From NCBI GenBank assembly GCA_035504235.1, contig DATJSH010000105.1, forward strand, positions 1 through 42,975: a stretch of 42,975 nt of DNA, read 5' to 3'. The position numbers and the translations under genes are program-made. The notes under the pieces were generated by a model that saw only the letters and a list, made by a program, of their open reading frames with translations, was not told the origin of the DNA and searched no databases. Each line of letters opens with the position of its first letter. Within the stretch, counting starts at the first letter, position 1. The stretch is from DATARH01 sp035504235 (GTDB lineage: Bacteria; Pseudomonadota; Alphaproteobacteria; ATCC43930; CGMCC-115725). Positions 33,476 through 42,520 of the stretch are shown here, piece by piece.

Positions 33476-36400
33476 ATGCCGGACCCGGCGTTGAGCCTGG
33501 TGCGGCGCGGCTGGCTGCCGTTTGCGATGGTGCTGTTCGGTGCGCTTGTCGTGCTGCTGATCGTCGGCGGCGTCATACAGCAGCTGGCGAACGAAAAAAC
33601 GGCGATTCTCGAAGAGGCGCGCAAGCACACCTCGAACCTCGCGCGCGCCTTCGAGGAGCATATCCGCCGCACGCTCGGCGAAGTCGATCAGGCCTTTCTC
33701 GTCCTGAAGCGCGGCTATGAAAGCGACCCGCGGAATTTCAGGCTGTGGGATTGGCCGGGCAGGGACCTCTTGCTGAACGATCTGTCAGTGCAGATTTCGA
33801 TGGCCGACAAGAACGGCACGATCGTCGGTACGACGGATGGCCCGGCACCGGTCTTCGCCTCGGTGCGCGACGACGATTATTTCCTTTACCAACTCAATCA
33901 CGACGATAAATCGCTGTTCATCGGCAAGCCGGTGAAGGGCGGCGGCGATCACTGGACGATCCCGCTTTCGCGCCGGCTCAACGCGCCGGACGGCAGCTTT
34001 GCCGGCGTGCTGATCGTCTCGCTCGACCCGTACTACCTGGCGCGATTCTACGAGACCGTTGATCTCGGTCCCGGCGGTACCGTCATGCTGGTCGGACGCG
34101 ACGGAATCGTGCGCGCCCGCGTGTCTTTTGCGCGTGCCTCGCCAGCCGCGAAGAACCTCACCCCGGAGCTCACCATCGGCGAGACGGTGATGCTCAATCT
34201 CGAAGGCGATTCAGGCCAGCGCACGCTCTACGGCGAAGGCGGGCTCGACAATGTACGCCGGGTCATGAGTTACAGCATCTTGCACGATTACCCGCTGATC
34301 GTCGGTGTCGGGCTCGCCGACAGCGACATCTTCGCTGAATACGACGCCGGCCGCTGGCGGCTCATCGGCGCGGCGACCATCGTCTCGCTTGTGGTGATCG
34401 CCTTCACCGCACTGCTCGCCTGGCAGCTGCTGCGGCGCCAGCGCTTCGTGGCGGAGCTTGGTGCGCGTGATATCGAGCTGCGGGCGGAGCGCGAGCATTT
34501 GTCCGACGCGCTCGATTCGCTGCAAATCAGCAACGACCGCTTCCGCGCCATCATCGAAACCGCGCGCGACGCGATCCTCACCGCGACCGGCGACGGCGGC
34601 ATCGAGATCGTCAATCCGGCGGCGGCGCGGATTTTCGGCTATTCGGCCAACCGGCTGCGCGGCCGCAACGTCGTCGACCTCGCCGCGGACGACGCCGCTT
34701 CCTTCCGCGTCTATTTCGGGAATGCCGGTTCGCCGGTGGCGCAGGCCACCTCGGACCGGCCGCGCGAGTTCGTCGGCCGGCGAGCCGACGGCACGGTATT
34801 CGACATGGAAGTCGCGTTCGCGGCGTTCTTCGATGCCGGCATGCGCAAGGTCGCGATCATCATCCGGGACATCAGTGAGCGCAAGGACGCCGAGCGCGAG
34901 CTCGTCGCAAGCATGGCGCGGGCCGAGCAGGCCAATCGCGCCAAATCCGAATTCCTCGCGGTGATGAGCCATGAAATCCGCACGCCGATGAACGGCGTGG
35001 TCGGCATGACCGGCCTATTGCTCGACACGCAGCTCAGCACCGAGCAGCGCCGCTATGCCGAGATCGTCCGCGATTCCGCGGATCACCTGCTGTCGGTGAT
35101 CAACGACATTCTCGACTTGTCCCGCCTCGAGGCCGACCGGCTCGTGCTCGACGAGGGCAATTTCGACATCGAGCCCTTGGTGCAGAGCGTTTGCGACATG
35201 ATGGCGCCCCGCGCCCACGCCAAGGGCCTCGATCTCGGCTTTTACATGGCGCCGGGTACGCCGGCATCGGCCTTTGGCGATGCGGGGCGACTGCGACAGA
35301 TCCTCTACAACCTTGTCGGCAACGCCATCAAATTCACCGAAAAGGGCGGCGTCGCGATCTCGGTCGCGCCAGCGGCGCGCCGCGACGGTGCGCCCGGAGG
35401 CGATCGCTTCTTGCTGCGGTTCGATGTCGCCGATAGCGGTATCGGCATTGCGGAAGGCGTCCTGGCAACGTTGTTCGAGCAGTTCAGCCAGGGCGACCCG
35501 TCGGTTGCGCGGCGCTACGGCGGGACTGGACTCGGCCTATCGATCTCGCGCCGGCTAGCCGCGCTGATGGGCGGCACGATCGGCGTCGCCAGCGAGGTGG
35601 GGCAGGGCAGCCAATTCTGGTTCACCGCCGCGCTGGCACCGGCGCGCGGCGCGGCAGCGGCACTGCCGCAGGCTGATCTCAAGGGCATGCGCGTATTGGT
35701 TGTCGATGACAATGCTATCAATCGCGAGATTCTGATAAAGCAGCTCAATGCCTGGGGCGCCGCGGTCGAAACCGCCGGCGAGCCGGACGGGGTCGTCGCT
35801 CGCGCGACGCAAGCGGCGGGCCACGGTAAAGGCTTTGCCGCAGTGGTGCTCGATCACGCGATGCCGGGGCTCGACGGCATCGCGCTGGCGCGGCTGCTGC
35901 ACGCCGAGCCCTTGCTTGCCGGAATGCGGCTGGTGCTGGCGACCTCGTCGGCCGGTCCGGAACTTCAGGAGCAGGCGAACGAAGCCGGCATTGCGGCGGT
36001 TTTGGTCAAGCCGTGTCCGCCTTCAGCGATTCTGGCGGCGCTGGCAAGCCCGCCGGAGGCGCTCGCCGCTGCCGCCGGCATGGTCGCGCCGACGGTCGAT
36101 CCGGCCGCGCAAGCCGCGCTCGGCGCCGGCATGCGGGTGCTGGTCGCCGAGGATAACAAGGTCAACCAGGTCGTCGTCAAGCAGATGCTCGAAAAGCTCG
36201 GCTGCCGGGTCGATGCGGTTTCCGATGGGCGCGAAGCGGTCGAGGCGGTGCGCCTCGCGCCCTATCATATGATCTTTATGGATGTGCAGATGCCCGAGAT
36301 GGACGGGCTCGCCGCGACCGGCGCGATCCGGGCGCTGCACATGCCGGACCGCCGGGACGTGTGGATCATCGCCCTCACCGCCAACGCTTTTATCGAGGAC

Positions 36401-36523
36401 CAGCGGCGTTGCCTGGCGGCGGGCATGAATGATTTTGTCACCAAGCCGATCCGCCCCGACGACCTCAAATCCTGTCTCGGACGCGTGCCGGCGGTGATCG
36501 CCGCGCGCGCCGCGGCGGAATAA
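33476..36523 (+). CDS. Hybrid sensor histidine kinase with two receiver domains
   Basis: 1015 residues. The N-terminal membrane span (~17-37), a periplasmic sensor of the double-Cache type (~40-295) and a second span (~297-319) are followed by a PAS domain (~350-470), HisKA with H499 in SHEIRTPMNG, HATPase (~595-720, NAIKF and GTGLGL boxes), REC1 (D793 in VLDHAMPG) and REC2 (D936 in IFMDVQMPE). The layout calls for an external HPt step, supplied by the gene at 31396. The ligand is unknown. The 3' end stops two bases before the DUF29 gene. Confidence 0.88.
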   Translation: MPDPALSLVRRGWLPFAMVLFGALVVLLIVGGVIQQLANEKTAILEEARKHTSNLARAFEEHIRRTLGEVDQAFLVLKRGYESDPRNFRLWDWPGRDLLLNDLSVQISMADKNGTIVGTTDGPAPVFASVRDDDYFLYQLNHDDKSLFIGKPVKGGGDHWTIPLSRRLNAPDGSFAGVLIVSLDPYYLARFYETVDLGPGGTVMLVGRDGIVRARVSFARASPAAKNLTPELTIGETVMLNLEGDSGQRTLYGEGGLDNVRRVMSYSILHDYPLIVGVGLADSDIFAEYDAGRWRLIGAATIVSLVVIAFTALLAWQLLRRQRFVAELGARDIELRAEREHLSDALDSLQISNDRFRAIIETARDAILTATGDGGIEIVNPAAARIFGYSANRLRGRNVVDLAADDAASFRVYFGNAGSPVAQATSDRPREFVGRRADGTVFDMEVAFAAFFDAGMRKVAIIIRDISERKDAERELVASMARAEQANRAKSEFLAVMSHEIRTPMNGVVGMTGLLLDTQLSTEQRRYAEIVRDSADHLLSVINDILDLSRLEADRLVLDEGNFDIEPLVQSVCDMMAPRAHAKGLDLGFYMAPGTPASAFGDAGRLRQILYNLVGNAIKFTEKGGVAISVAPAARRDGAPGGDRFLLRFDVADSGIGIAEGVLATLFEQFSQGDPSVARRYGGTGLGLSISRRLAALMGGTIGVASEVGQGSQFWFTAALAPARGAAAALPQADLKGMRVLVVDDNAINREILIKQLNAWGAAVETAGEPDGVVARATQAAGHGKGFAAVVLDHAMPGLDGIALARLLHAEPLLAGMRLVLATSSAGPELQEQANEAGIAAVLVKPCPPSAILAALASPPEALAAAAGMVAPTVDPAAQAALGAGMRVLVAEDNKVNQVVVKQMLEKLGCRVDAVSDGREAVEAVRLAPYHMIFMDVQMPEMDGLAATGAIRALHMPDRRDVWIIALTANAFIEDQRRCLAAGMNDFVTKPIRPDDLKSCLGRVPAVIAARAAAE

Positions 36524-36525
36524 GC

Positions 36526-37026
36526 TCAGCCCTTCGGCTCGGGCGGGAACCAATCGCCGAGAATTTGCTCGGGGGTGTAGGAGAAAAGGTCGAGATAGGA
36601 TTTCGTTTTCAATGTTGTCCCCAGTCGGTCCGGCACTTCGCCGCGCCGTTCAAGTCGCGAGATGGCTGGTCTGGCGGCACGGGGGATTTCCTCTCGTATG
36701 ATTTGTTCCAGCTGTGGCTTCAAGCTGGGGCTTTCCTCCAAGGCTGCATCGATTTCAACTCTCGCGTAGGCAATACTTTCTAGCCAACTGTTCCGGGGGC
36801 GTTGTGCTGGAGAATATTCGAGTTTTATCAGGTGTTCGATGACCTTCCGGACTTGGCTGTGGACCCCGCGTTTGATTGACTTGCTCAAATCCTCGATCTC
36901 CTCGGCGAGGTTCTGCCAGTCCAGTTCTTGATTGGAGCCACCGTGAGCTGCGGCACGTAGCGCGGTTGCCTGATTTTCCGCCCAAGCCACAGTATCGTCT
37001 TCATAAAGTGTCTTTAAGTCCGTCAT
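36526..37026 (-). CDS. DUF29 family protein
   Basis: 166 residues beginning TDLKTLYEDDTVAWAENQ, followed by WQNLAEEIEDLSKSIKR and the IEHLIKLEYSP segment typical of DUF29. The protein is helical, common in cyanobacteria and proteobacteria, and of unknown function. ATG 37026 is chosen; the upstream frame to 37470 is a shadow of fdhD. It converges on the hybrid kinase gene with only two bases between the stops. Confidence 0.85.
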   Translation of the reverse strand: MTDLKTLYEDDTVAWAENQATALRAAAHGGSNQELDWQNLAEEIEDLSKSIKRGVHSQVRKVIEHLIKLEYSPAQRPRNSWLESIAYARVEIDAALEESPSLKPQLEQIIREEIPRAARPAISRLERRGEVPDRLGTTLKTKSYLDLFSYTPEQILGDWFPPEPKG

Positions 37027-37119
37027 CGCAATTCCGCATCTCGCTGCCGGCGCAAGTCTATCGCATATGCGGCTTGCTTGTCGCTTGAAGCCTCGCGCCC
37101 GGAATCCCATCATCTGGTG

Positions 37120-38007
37120 ATGGAAGAATTTATTGTCCGCCCCGTTCCCGACGATCCGCGGCTGACCCGCACCGTCGCCGGCATCGACCAGGAGGGGAAG
37201 CCGGTCGAGACCGCGGTCGTCATGGAGCGGCCGCTGACCTTGTTCCTCAACGGGCGCGAGATCGTCACGATGATGACGATCGGCGATCGCCCGGACTATC
37301 TCGCGGTCGGCTATCTGCTCAACCAGAACATGCTGCTGCCCGGCGATCGCATCACGGCGATCGACTATGACGATCCGGACGACCCGGAAGTCGTGGTCAT
37401 CCGCACCGATCGGGAGACCGATTTCGAGGACAAGCTCAAAAAGAAGACGCTGACCTCGGGCTGTGCCCAAGGCACCGTCTTCGGCGATCTAATGGAAAAG
37501 TTCGACGAGGTGCGGCTCGATCCGGCGGCGATCCTCAGGACCTCCTGGCTCTACGCGCTCAGCCGGAAGATCAACACTGCGCCGAGCCTCTACCTCGTGG
37601 CCGGAGCGATCCATGGCTGCGTGCTGTGCGAGGAGAACCGGCCGCTGATCTACATGGAGGATGTCGGCCGGCACAATGCCATCGATAAAATAGCGGGCTA
37701 CATGCACCTCAACGGCGTCTCGCCGGCCGGCAAGATCTTCTATACGACCGGGCGGCTGACCTCGGAGATGGTGATCAAGACGGTGCAGATGCGCATCCCG
37801 ATCCTCATTTCGCGCTCGGGCTTCACCGCCTGGGGAGTTGACCTCGCGCAGCGCGCCGGGCTCACCCTGGTCGGCCGCGCCAAGGGCCGCCGCTTTGTCG
37901 CGCTCGCCGGGGCCCAGCGCATCGTCTTCGACAGCGACGGTCGAGACGCCATAGAGGAAAGCGCCCGTTCTTCGCGCAAAGCGAGCCTCCCCGAAGAGGC
38001 GATGTGA
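37120..38007 (+). CDS. fdhD: FdhD-like sulfurtransferase for formate dehydrogenase
   Basis: About 295 residues of FdhD, which delivers sulfur to the Mo/W-bis-MGD cofactor of formate dehydrogenases. Conserved parts include VVMERPLTLFLNGREI, VGYLL and EDVGRHNAIDKIAGY. The sulfur-carrying site normally reads C-x-x-C; here it is TSGCAQGTVF, with a single Cys (C115, counting from 37120). Start ATG 37120 lacks a clear ribosome-binding site (TTG 37078 is an alternative). Its stop overlaps mobA (GTGA), so the two are coupled. Confidence 0.86.
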   Translation: MEEFIVRPVPDDPRLTRTVAGIDQEGKPVETAVVMERPLTLFLNGREIVTMMTIGDRPDYLAVGYLLNQNMLLPGDRITAIDYDDPDDPEVVVIRTDRETDFEDKLKKKTLTSGCAQGTVFGDLMEKFDEVRLDPAAILRTSWLYALSRKINTAPSLYLVAGAIHGCVLCEENRPLIYMEDVGRHNAIDKIAGYMHLNGVSPAGKIFYTTGRLTSEMVIKTVQMRIPILISRSGFTAWGVDLAQRAGLTLVGRAKGRRFVALAGAQRIVFDSDGRDAIEESARSSRKASLPEEAM

Positions 38008-38630
38008 ATACCGTCGGCGTGCTGCTCGCCGGCGGTCTCGCCCGCCGCATGGGCGGCGGCGACAAGCCGCTGCGGCTGATCGCCGGACGCCCTATCCTTG
38101 ACCGCGTCATCGAGCGGCTGAGCCCGCAGGTCGCCAAGCTGGTGCTTAACGCCAATGGCGACCCGGCCCGCTTTGTGGATTACGGTCTGCCGATTGTCGC
38201 CGACAGCGTTCCCGATTTCGCCGGGCCGCTCGCCGGCATTCTCGCCGGGCTCGACTGGACGGCTGAGCATCGGCCCGATTGCCCGATGATCGTCAGCGTC
38301 GCGACCGATGCGCCGTTTCTGCCGATCGACCTCGTTGCGCGTATGGAGAAGGCGCTCGCGGCGGAGGGCGCCGATCTTGCCTGCGCCGCTTCCGGCGGAC
38401 AGGCGCATCCGGTCATTGGGTTATGGCCGGTGCACCTGCGCGGCGACTTGCGATACGCCCTCGTCGATGAAGGCATCCGCAAGGTCGACGTCTGGACCGC
38501 GCGCCACCGCCTGGCGACTGTCGAGTTTTCCGACCGGCCCATCGACCCGTTCTTCAATGCCAACCGGCCGAGCGACCTCGACGAGGCCGCGCGGCTGCTG
38601 GAAGCTACTGAAACAGCTTTAAAGCATTGA
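38004..38630 (+). CDS. mobA: Molybdenum cofactor guanylyltransferase (MobA)
   Basis: 208 residues with the GTP-binding motif LLAGGLARRMGGGDK (7-21) and VSVATDAPFLP for metal binding. MobA joins GMP to molybdopterin to make MGD, the cofactor formate dehydrogenase needs. GTG start at 38004, overlapping the fdhD stop by four bases, so fdhD-mobA is an operon. The 3' end overlaps the convergent MFS small-subunit gene by 26 bases. Confidence 0.87.
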   Translation: MNTVGVLLAGGLARRMGGGDKPLRLIAGRPILDRVIERLSPQVAKLVLNANGDPARFVDYGLPIVADSVPDFAGPLAGILAGLDWTAEHRPDCPMIVSVATDAPFLPIDLVARMEKALAAEGADLACAASGGQAHPVIGLWPVHLRGDLRYALVDEGIRKVDVWTARHRLATVEFSDRPIDPFFNANRPSDLDEAARLLEATETALKH

Positions 38631-38715
38631 GCAGGGTTTCAACCACCCCCCACGTGAGCGGGATGCCGACAAAGCCCCACGCCAGGACGAGCTTCAGGCC
38701 ATTATTCGAAGCCAT
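38605..38715 (-). CDS. MFS transporter small subunit, 36 residues
   Basis: This gene is too short for usual ORF cut-offs. Translation from ATG 38715 gives MASNNGLKLVLAWGFVGIPL and then LTWGVVETLLNALKLFQ with a stop at 38605-38607. One membrane helix with the LAWxFVGIPLxWGV pattern matches the small proteins that accompany OFA-family MFS transporters. It lies just downstream (12 bases) of the transporter at 38728 on the same strand and overlaps mobA by 26 bases. It probably assembles with the transporter. Confidence 0.75.
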   Translation of the reverse strand: MASNNGLKLVLAWGFVGIPLTWGVVETLLNALKLFQ

Positions 38716-38727
38716 CGCCGCTCCTTC

Positions 38728-40098
38728 CTAATTCTCCACGCCGACGGCGCCGACCGTTGCGGATTTCATGTGATGGCGCTCATGCACCGCCTTGATGAGG
38801 GCATTGCAAATGAAGCCGACGGTCAGCAGCACCGCCATGACGTACATGGTCGTATTGTAGGCCTGCGCCTTCGGCACGCCGTGATCGACATAATACTGGC
38901 GCATGTAATTGACAATCACTGGACCGAAGATGCCGGCCATCGACCAGGCGGTGATCAGCAGCCCATGGATCGCGCCGACATACTGGGTGCCGAACATGTC
39001 CTTGAGATACGCCGGCACGGTCGCAAAGCCGCCGCCATACATGCTGATGATGACGAGGAAGCAGATCACGAAGAGCGCGATGTTGCCCGTGCCGCCGGCG
39101 AAGGGCACGATCGAGTAGAGCACGGTGCCGAGCGCAAAGAAGATGAAATAGGTGTTTTTGCGTCCGAACAGGTCCGACATCGACGCCCAGAAAAACCGCC
39201 CGCCCATGTTGAAGAGGCTCATCAGCCCGACAAAGCCGGCTGCCGCGCCGACCGTGATGCGGCCCGGGAACATCTCCTGGCTCATCGCCGAGGCTTGCCC
39301 GAGCACGCCGATCCCCGCGGTGACGTTGAGGCACAACACCCACCAGATCAGCCAGAATTGCGGCGTCTTCAGCGCGTCGTAGACGAAGACGTTGTTGACA
39401 GTGATCAGCTTGCCCGCGACCGCCGGCGCGACATAACCCTCGGGCGCCCATCCCGGCGCGGGCACCCGCACGATCACCGCGCCCACCATCATGAAGCAGA
39501 AATAGATAATGCCAAGCACGATAAAGGTCTCGGCGACGCCGACATGCGTCGGCGTCGAGAACTTCGCCATCAGGAACACCGAGAGCGGCGAGGCGATAAA
39601 GGCGCCGCCGCCGAATCCCATGATCGCCATGCCCGTCGCCATGCCGGGCCGGTCGGGGAACCATTTGATCAAGGTCGAGACCGGCGAGATGTAGCCAATG
39701 CCAAGGCCGATTCCGCCGATGAAACCGTAGCCGAAATAGACGATCCACAGATTGTGTATGTAGACGCCGACGGCGGAGATCAGAAACCCGCCCGCCCAGC
39801 ACAACGCGGCGGTGAACATCGCACGCCGGGGCCCGCCTTCCTCTACCCAGCGCCCAAAGATCGCCGCAGAAAAGCCGAGAACGAAGATCGCGATCGAGAA
39901 TATCCAGCCGAGGTCGGTCAGCTTCCAATCGTCGGGTGTCGACTGGGTGATGCCGATCAGCTTGGTCATCGGCAGGTTGAACACGCTGAATGCGTAGGCC
40001 TGCCCGATGCACAGATGCACGCAAAGCGCCGCGGGCGGGATCAGCCAGCGGCTATAACCGGGCGCCGCGACCGTTCGTTCTCGCGCCAAAAATGACAT
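38728..40098 (-). CDS. OFA-family MFS transporter (oxalate/formate antiporter-like)
   Basis: 456 residues with twelve membrane helices. It has OxlT/OFA marks: GQAYAFSVFNLPM at the start, GIGYISPVSTLIKWFPDRPG in the loop after helix 4, and GGGFATVPAYLKDMFG in the second half. The family exchanges or imports oxalate, formate, lactate and related monocarboxylates. fdhD and mobA just upstream on the opposite strand make formate or oxalate plausible, as inference only. The small subunit gene follows on the same strand. Confidence 0.85.
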   Translation of the reverse strand: MSFLARERTVAAPGYSRWLIPPAALCVHLCIGQAYAFSVFNLPMTKLIGITQSTPDDWKLTDLGWIFSIAIFVLGFSAAIFGRWVEEGGPRRAMFTAALCWAGGFLISAVGVYIHNLWIVYFGYGFIGGIGLGIGYISPVSTLIKWFPDRPGMATGMAIMGFGGGAFIASPLSVFLMAKFSTPTHVGVAETFIVLGIIYFCFMMVGAVIVRVPAPGWAPEGYVAPAVAGKLITVNNVFVYDALKTPQFWLIWWVLCLNVTAGIGVLGQASAMSQEMFPGRITVGAAAGFVGLMSLFNMGGRFFWASMSDLFGRKNTYFIFFALGTVLYSIVPFAGGTGNIALFVICFLVIISMYGGGFATVPAYLKDMFGTQYVGAIHGLLITAWSMAGIFGPVIVNYMRQYYVDHGVPKAQAYNTTMYVMAVLLTVGFICNALIKAVHERHHMKSATVGAVGVEN

Positions 40099-40337
40099 AG
40101 CGTATCGTCCCTCCCAACGACTTCTTTTTCACGGCGCAACCATTGCCATTACACCGCGCATGCCGGTCGTGAACTTCGATCCAGCAGAAGAAAGCTCTAT
40201 TTGAGACGGATTTCACTGTCAACCTGCGTTAAATTTCCGCGAGGCGAGATACGAATTTTATAATTTATGAATCCAGTTGCATCAACGGATGCACCGCCGA
40301 TGTGGCCAACTTGCGGCGAATGCCCTCCCGTGACACC

Positions 40338-40964
40338 ATGAAAAGCATGGCGATGATGATCGACTTGCGCGTCTTGGAACTGCTGATGGCGCGCCTGTGC
40401 CATGATCTGGCGGGACCGATCGCGGCAATCGGCAATGGCGCGGAATTGCTCCAAGACGAAGACCCCGATTTTGTCCGCCAGGCGGCGAGCCTGATCGGTG
40501 ACAGCGCCGGCACGGCAGCCAAGCGGCTGAAGCTCTTCCGTTTCGCTTATGGTTTCAGCGCGGGTGCGCTGGCCGGGGCGCCACCGCACCTATTGGCGAG
40601 CGAGTATTTTTCCGGCGGTTCGATCGTCTGCGATTACGCCGAATCGGTGCGCGATCTCGCTCCCGCCTGGCAGCGGCTGGGCTGCAACCTCCTGATGATT
40701 GCCGGCGAGGCGCTGCCGCGCGGCGGCAAATTGGCCCTGGTCGCCGAAGCGGGTGCCGTCATGGTGGCGGCGCAAGGCGAAGTGACCGGACCGTCGGCCG
40801 AAGCGAGCGAGGCGATCGCGCTGCGGGCGCCGGTCGAGGCGCTGACCTCGCGCACGGTCGGCGCCTATTTCGCCGGCCTGCTGGCGCACGCGCTCGGGCG
40901 CCGGTTGCGCGTTGCCGCGGAACCAGGCGGGTTTCGGATCTTGTGCGAGGCAGGCGGGGCCTAG
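40338..40964 (+). CDS. chpT: ChpT-type histidine phosphotransferase
   Basis: 208 residues resembling ChpT, which passes phosphate from CckA to CtrA and CpdR in alphaproteobacteria. H22 in ARLCHDLAGPIAAIGNGAEL is the phosphorylated His, with the HDLAGP-x-N pattern of the DHp-like domain; a degenerate ATPase-like domain follows. It converges on ctrA with 16 bases between the stops, so kinase relay and target are neighbours. Start ATG 40338 is chosen; the longer GTG frame is possible. Confidence 0.86.
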   Translation: MKSMAMMIDLRVLELLMARLCHDLAGPIAAIGNGAELLQDEDPDFVRQAASLIGDSAGTAAKRLKLFRFAYGFSAGALAGAPPHLLASEYFSGGSIVCDYAESVRDLAPAWQRLGCNLLMIAGEALPRGGKLALVAEAGAVMVAAQGEVTGPSAEASEAIALRAPVEALTSRTVGAYFAGLLAHALGRRLRVAAEPGGFRILCEAGGA

Positions 40965-40980
40965 GCCCTGCCCAACGGGG

Positions 40981-41688
40981 TCAAGCCGACTTCAGTTGCG
41001 GCACTGTGGTCTCTGACGGGTCGCGCAGCACGTAGCCGCGGCCCCACACCGTCTCGATGTAGTGGTCGCCGCCAGTCGCCTGCGCCAGCTTCTTGCGCAG
41101 CTTGCAGACGAACACGTCGATGATCTTCAGTTCCGGCTCGTCCATGCCGCCGTAGAGGTGATTGAGGAACATTTCCTTGGTCAAGGTCGTGCCCTTGCGC
41201 AGGCTCAAGAGCTCGAGGATGCCGTATTCCTTGGCGGTCAGGTGCAGCGGGTTCTGATCGACGCTGACCACGCGGCTGTCGAGATTGACGAGCAGCTTGC
41301 CGGTGCGAATTGTCGATTCTGGATGTCCCTTCGAGCGGCGGACGATTGCCTGGATGCGAGCGATCAGTTCGCGGCGGTCGAACGGCTTGGTCAGGAAGTC
41401 ATCGGCGCCAAAGCCGAGACCCTTGATCTTGTGATCGAGTTCGACCAGCCCCGAAAGGATCAGGATCGGGGTGCGCACCCGCGCGGCGCGCAACCGGCGC
41501 AGCACCTCGTAGCCGTCGATATCCGGCAGCATCAGATCGAGAATGATAATGTCGTAGTCATAAAGCTTACCGATTTCCAGGCCGTCTTCGCCGAGATCGG
41601 TGGTGTCGCAAATGAAATTTTCCTTGCGCAGCATCAGTTCGATGCTCTGCGCCGTCGCAGCGTCGTCCTCAACCAGCAAAACGCGCAT
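40981..41688 (-). CDS. ctrA: Cell cycle response regulator CtrA
   Basis: 235 residues, OmpR-type: receiver with D51 (IILDLMLPDIDGYE) and a C-terminal winged helix with ELKIIDVFVCKLRKKL and ETVWGRGYVLRDP. The sequence matches the CtrA family, the master regulator of alphaproteobacterial cell cycle, flagellar and pilus genes, binding TTAA-N7-TTAA. Upstream are candidate boxes of this type, so autoregulation is likely. It is divergent from a FliJ-like gene. Confidence 0.95.
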   Translation of the reverse strand: MRVLLVEDDAATAQSIELMLRKENFICDTTDLGEDGLEIGKLYDYDIIILDLMLPDIDGYEVLRRLRAARVRTPILILSGLVELDHKIKGLGFGADDFLTKPFDRRELIARIQAIVRRSKGHPESTIRTGKLLVNLDSRVVSVDQNPLHLTAKEYGILELLSLRKGTTLTKEMFLNHLYGGMDEPELKIIDVFVCKLRKKLAQATGGDHYIETVWGRGYVLRDPSETTVPQLKSA

Positions 41689-41734
41689 CGCATGCCTCCG
41701 GAAGGCGCCGGCGGCGCCTGGTAGCCCTATTTCG

Positions 41735-41823
41735 TTAACCAGTATTAGCGGGAGCGGTTAACAAATGATTATCCGCCTTGGTTTCCTGCTGCGGGTTTCG
41801 TCGCTTGCTTAACCGGATTTTAG
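41735..41823 (+). promoter_or_regulatory. Candidate CtrA boxes between ctrA and the FliJ-like gene
   Basis: Three TTAA half-sites are followed after seven bases by a second half: TTAA (41735-41738) then TAGC at 41746, TTAA (41758-41761) then TTAT (41769-41772), and TTAA (41809-41812) then TTAG (41820-41823). The last two are close to the consensus TTAA-N7-TTAA. They lie in the divergent promoter region of ctrA (start 41688) and the FliJ-like gene (41912). Confidence 0.6.
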
Positions 41824-41911
41824 CATCGAGCGCCAACGATTGACAGACGCCGTCAAATTGTGGGCCGTCAGGGCCGGGCGGCGGCGGTCTCGTTCAGCCG
41901 GGGAATGTTGC

Positions 41912-42286
41912 ATGAATTCACGCAGCAATTTTCACCGTACCCAGCAATGGCAGCTCGCCGAGCGCCAGCGCTATCTGGCCGAGCTCGAGGCGCTGGGCGA
42001 GCGTCTGCGCGCCGATGTCGAGCGTTTGAGCGTGGAGATCGAAGAGGCGGGCGGCGTCGATGCGATGCCGTCGAACCCGCGCCTCGACCCGCATTTCATC
42101 CGTCCTCTGGTCGATCGCCATGAGAAGCTGCTGCGCTCGGTGGCCGAGGTTGACGCGCAGGTCGCCGAGGCAGGTGCCGCGGTGGCGTCAGCGCAGCAGG
42201 AAATGAAGCTGATCGAGGGCTCTCTCGTGCATCGCGGCCTCAGGTTCGAGGAACGGCTGACACGCCGCGCCCGCCGCTCGCTCTGA
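41912..42286 (+). CDS. FliJ-like coiled-coil protein
   Basis: 124 residues, almost wholly charged helix: an N-terminal QQWQLAERQRYLAELEALGER coil and a later one through RHEKLLRSVAEVDAQVAEAG. It ends ERLTRRARRSL. The size and coiled-coil pattern resemble FliJ, the flagellar export chaperone, and such a gene beside ctrA would make sense, but the identity is not proven. GGGGA precedes ATG 41912. The divergent promoter has CtrA-like boxes. Confidence 0.6.
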   Translation: MNSRSNFHRTQQWQLAERQRYLAELEALGERLRADVERLSVEIEEAGGVDAMPSNPRLDPHFIRPLVDRHEKLLRSVAEVDAQVAEAGAAVASAQQEMKLIEGSLVHRGLRFEERLTRRARRSL

Positions 42287-42302
42287 GAACCCGGCGCGCC
42301 GG

Positions 42303-42419
42303 CTAGAACAGGTGCACGAACAGCGCGAAGAGGACGGCTGACAGGGTGATCGCCGCTGGCAGGGTCAGCACCCAGGCCAGCGCCACGTTCTTCATCGTAC
42401 CCCATTGCAGGCCTGAGGA
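42303..42419 (-). pseudogene. C-terminal remnant of a PiT-family phosphate transporter
   Basis: On the minus strand the frame reads SSSGLQWGTMKNVALAWVL and then TLPAAITLSAVLFALFVHLF with a stop at 42303-42305. This matches the end of PiT inorganic phosphate transporters (the AWVLTLPAA helix). No upstream portion of the gene is present; a 30-residue frame starts at ATG 42395. It is probably a remnant of a deletion or rearrangement. Confidence 0.5.
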
Positions 42420-42520
42420 ACTATTATCACACAGCTTAACCCTTTTGTCTGGCTGTACTTTGCATCGGTATCCGGCGGCGATAGGCTGGCGGCAAGTTGT
42501 TGTCGTCGACGGGGCTAGCG

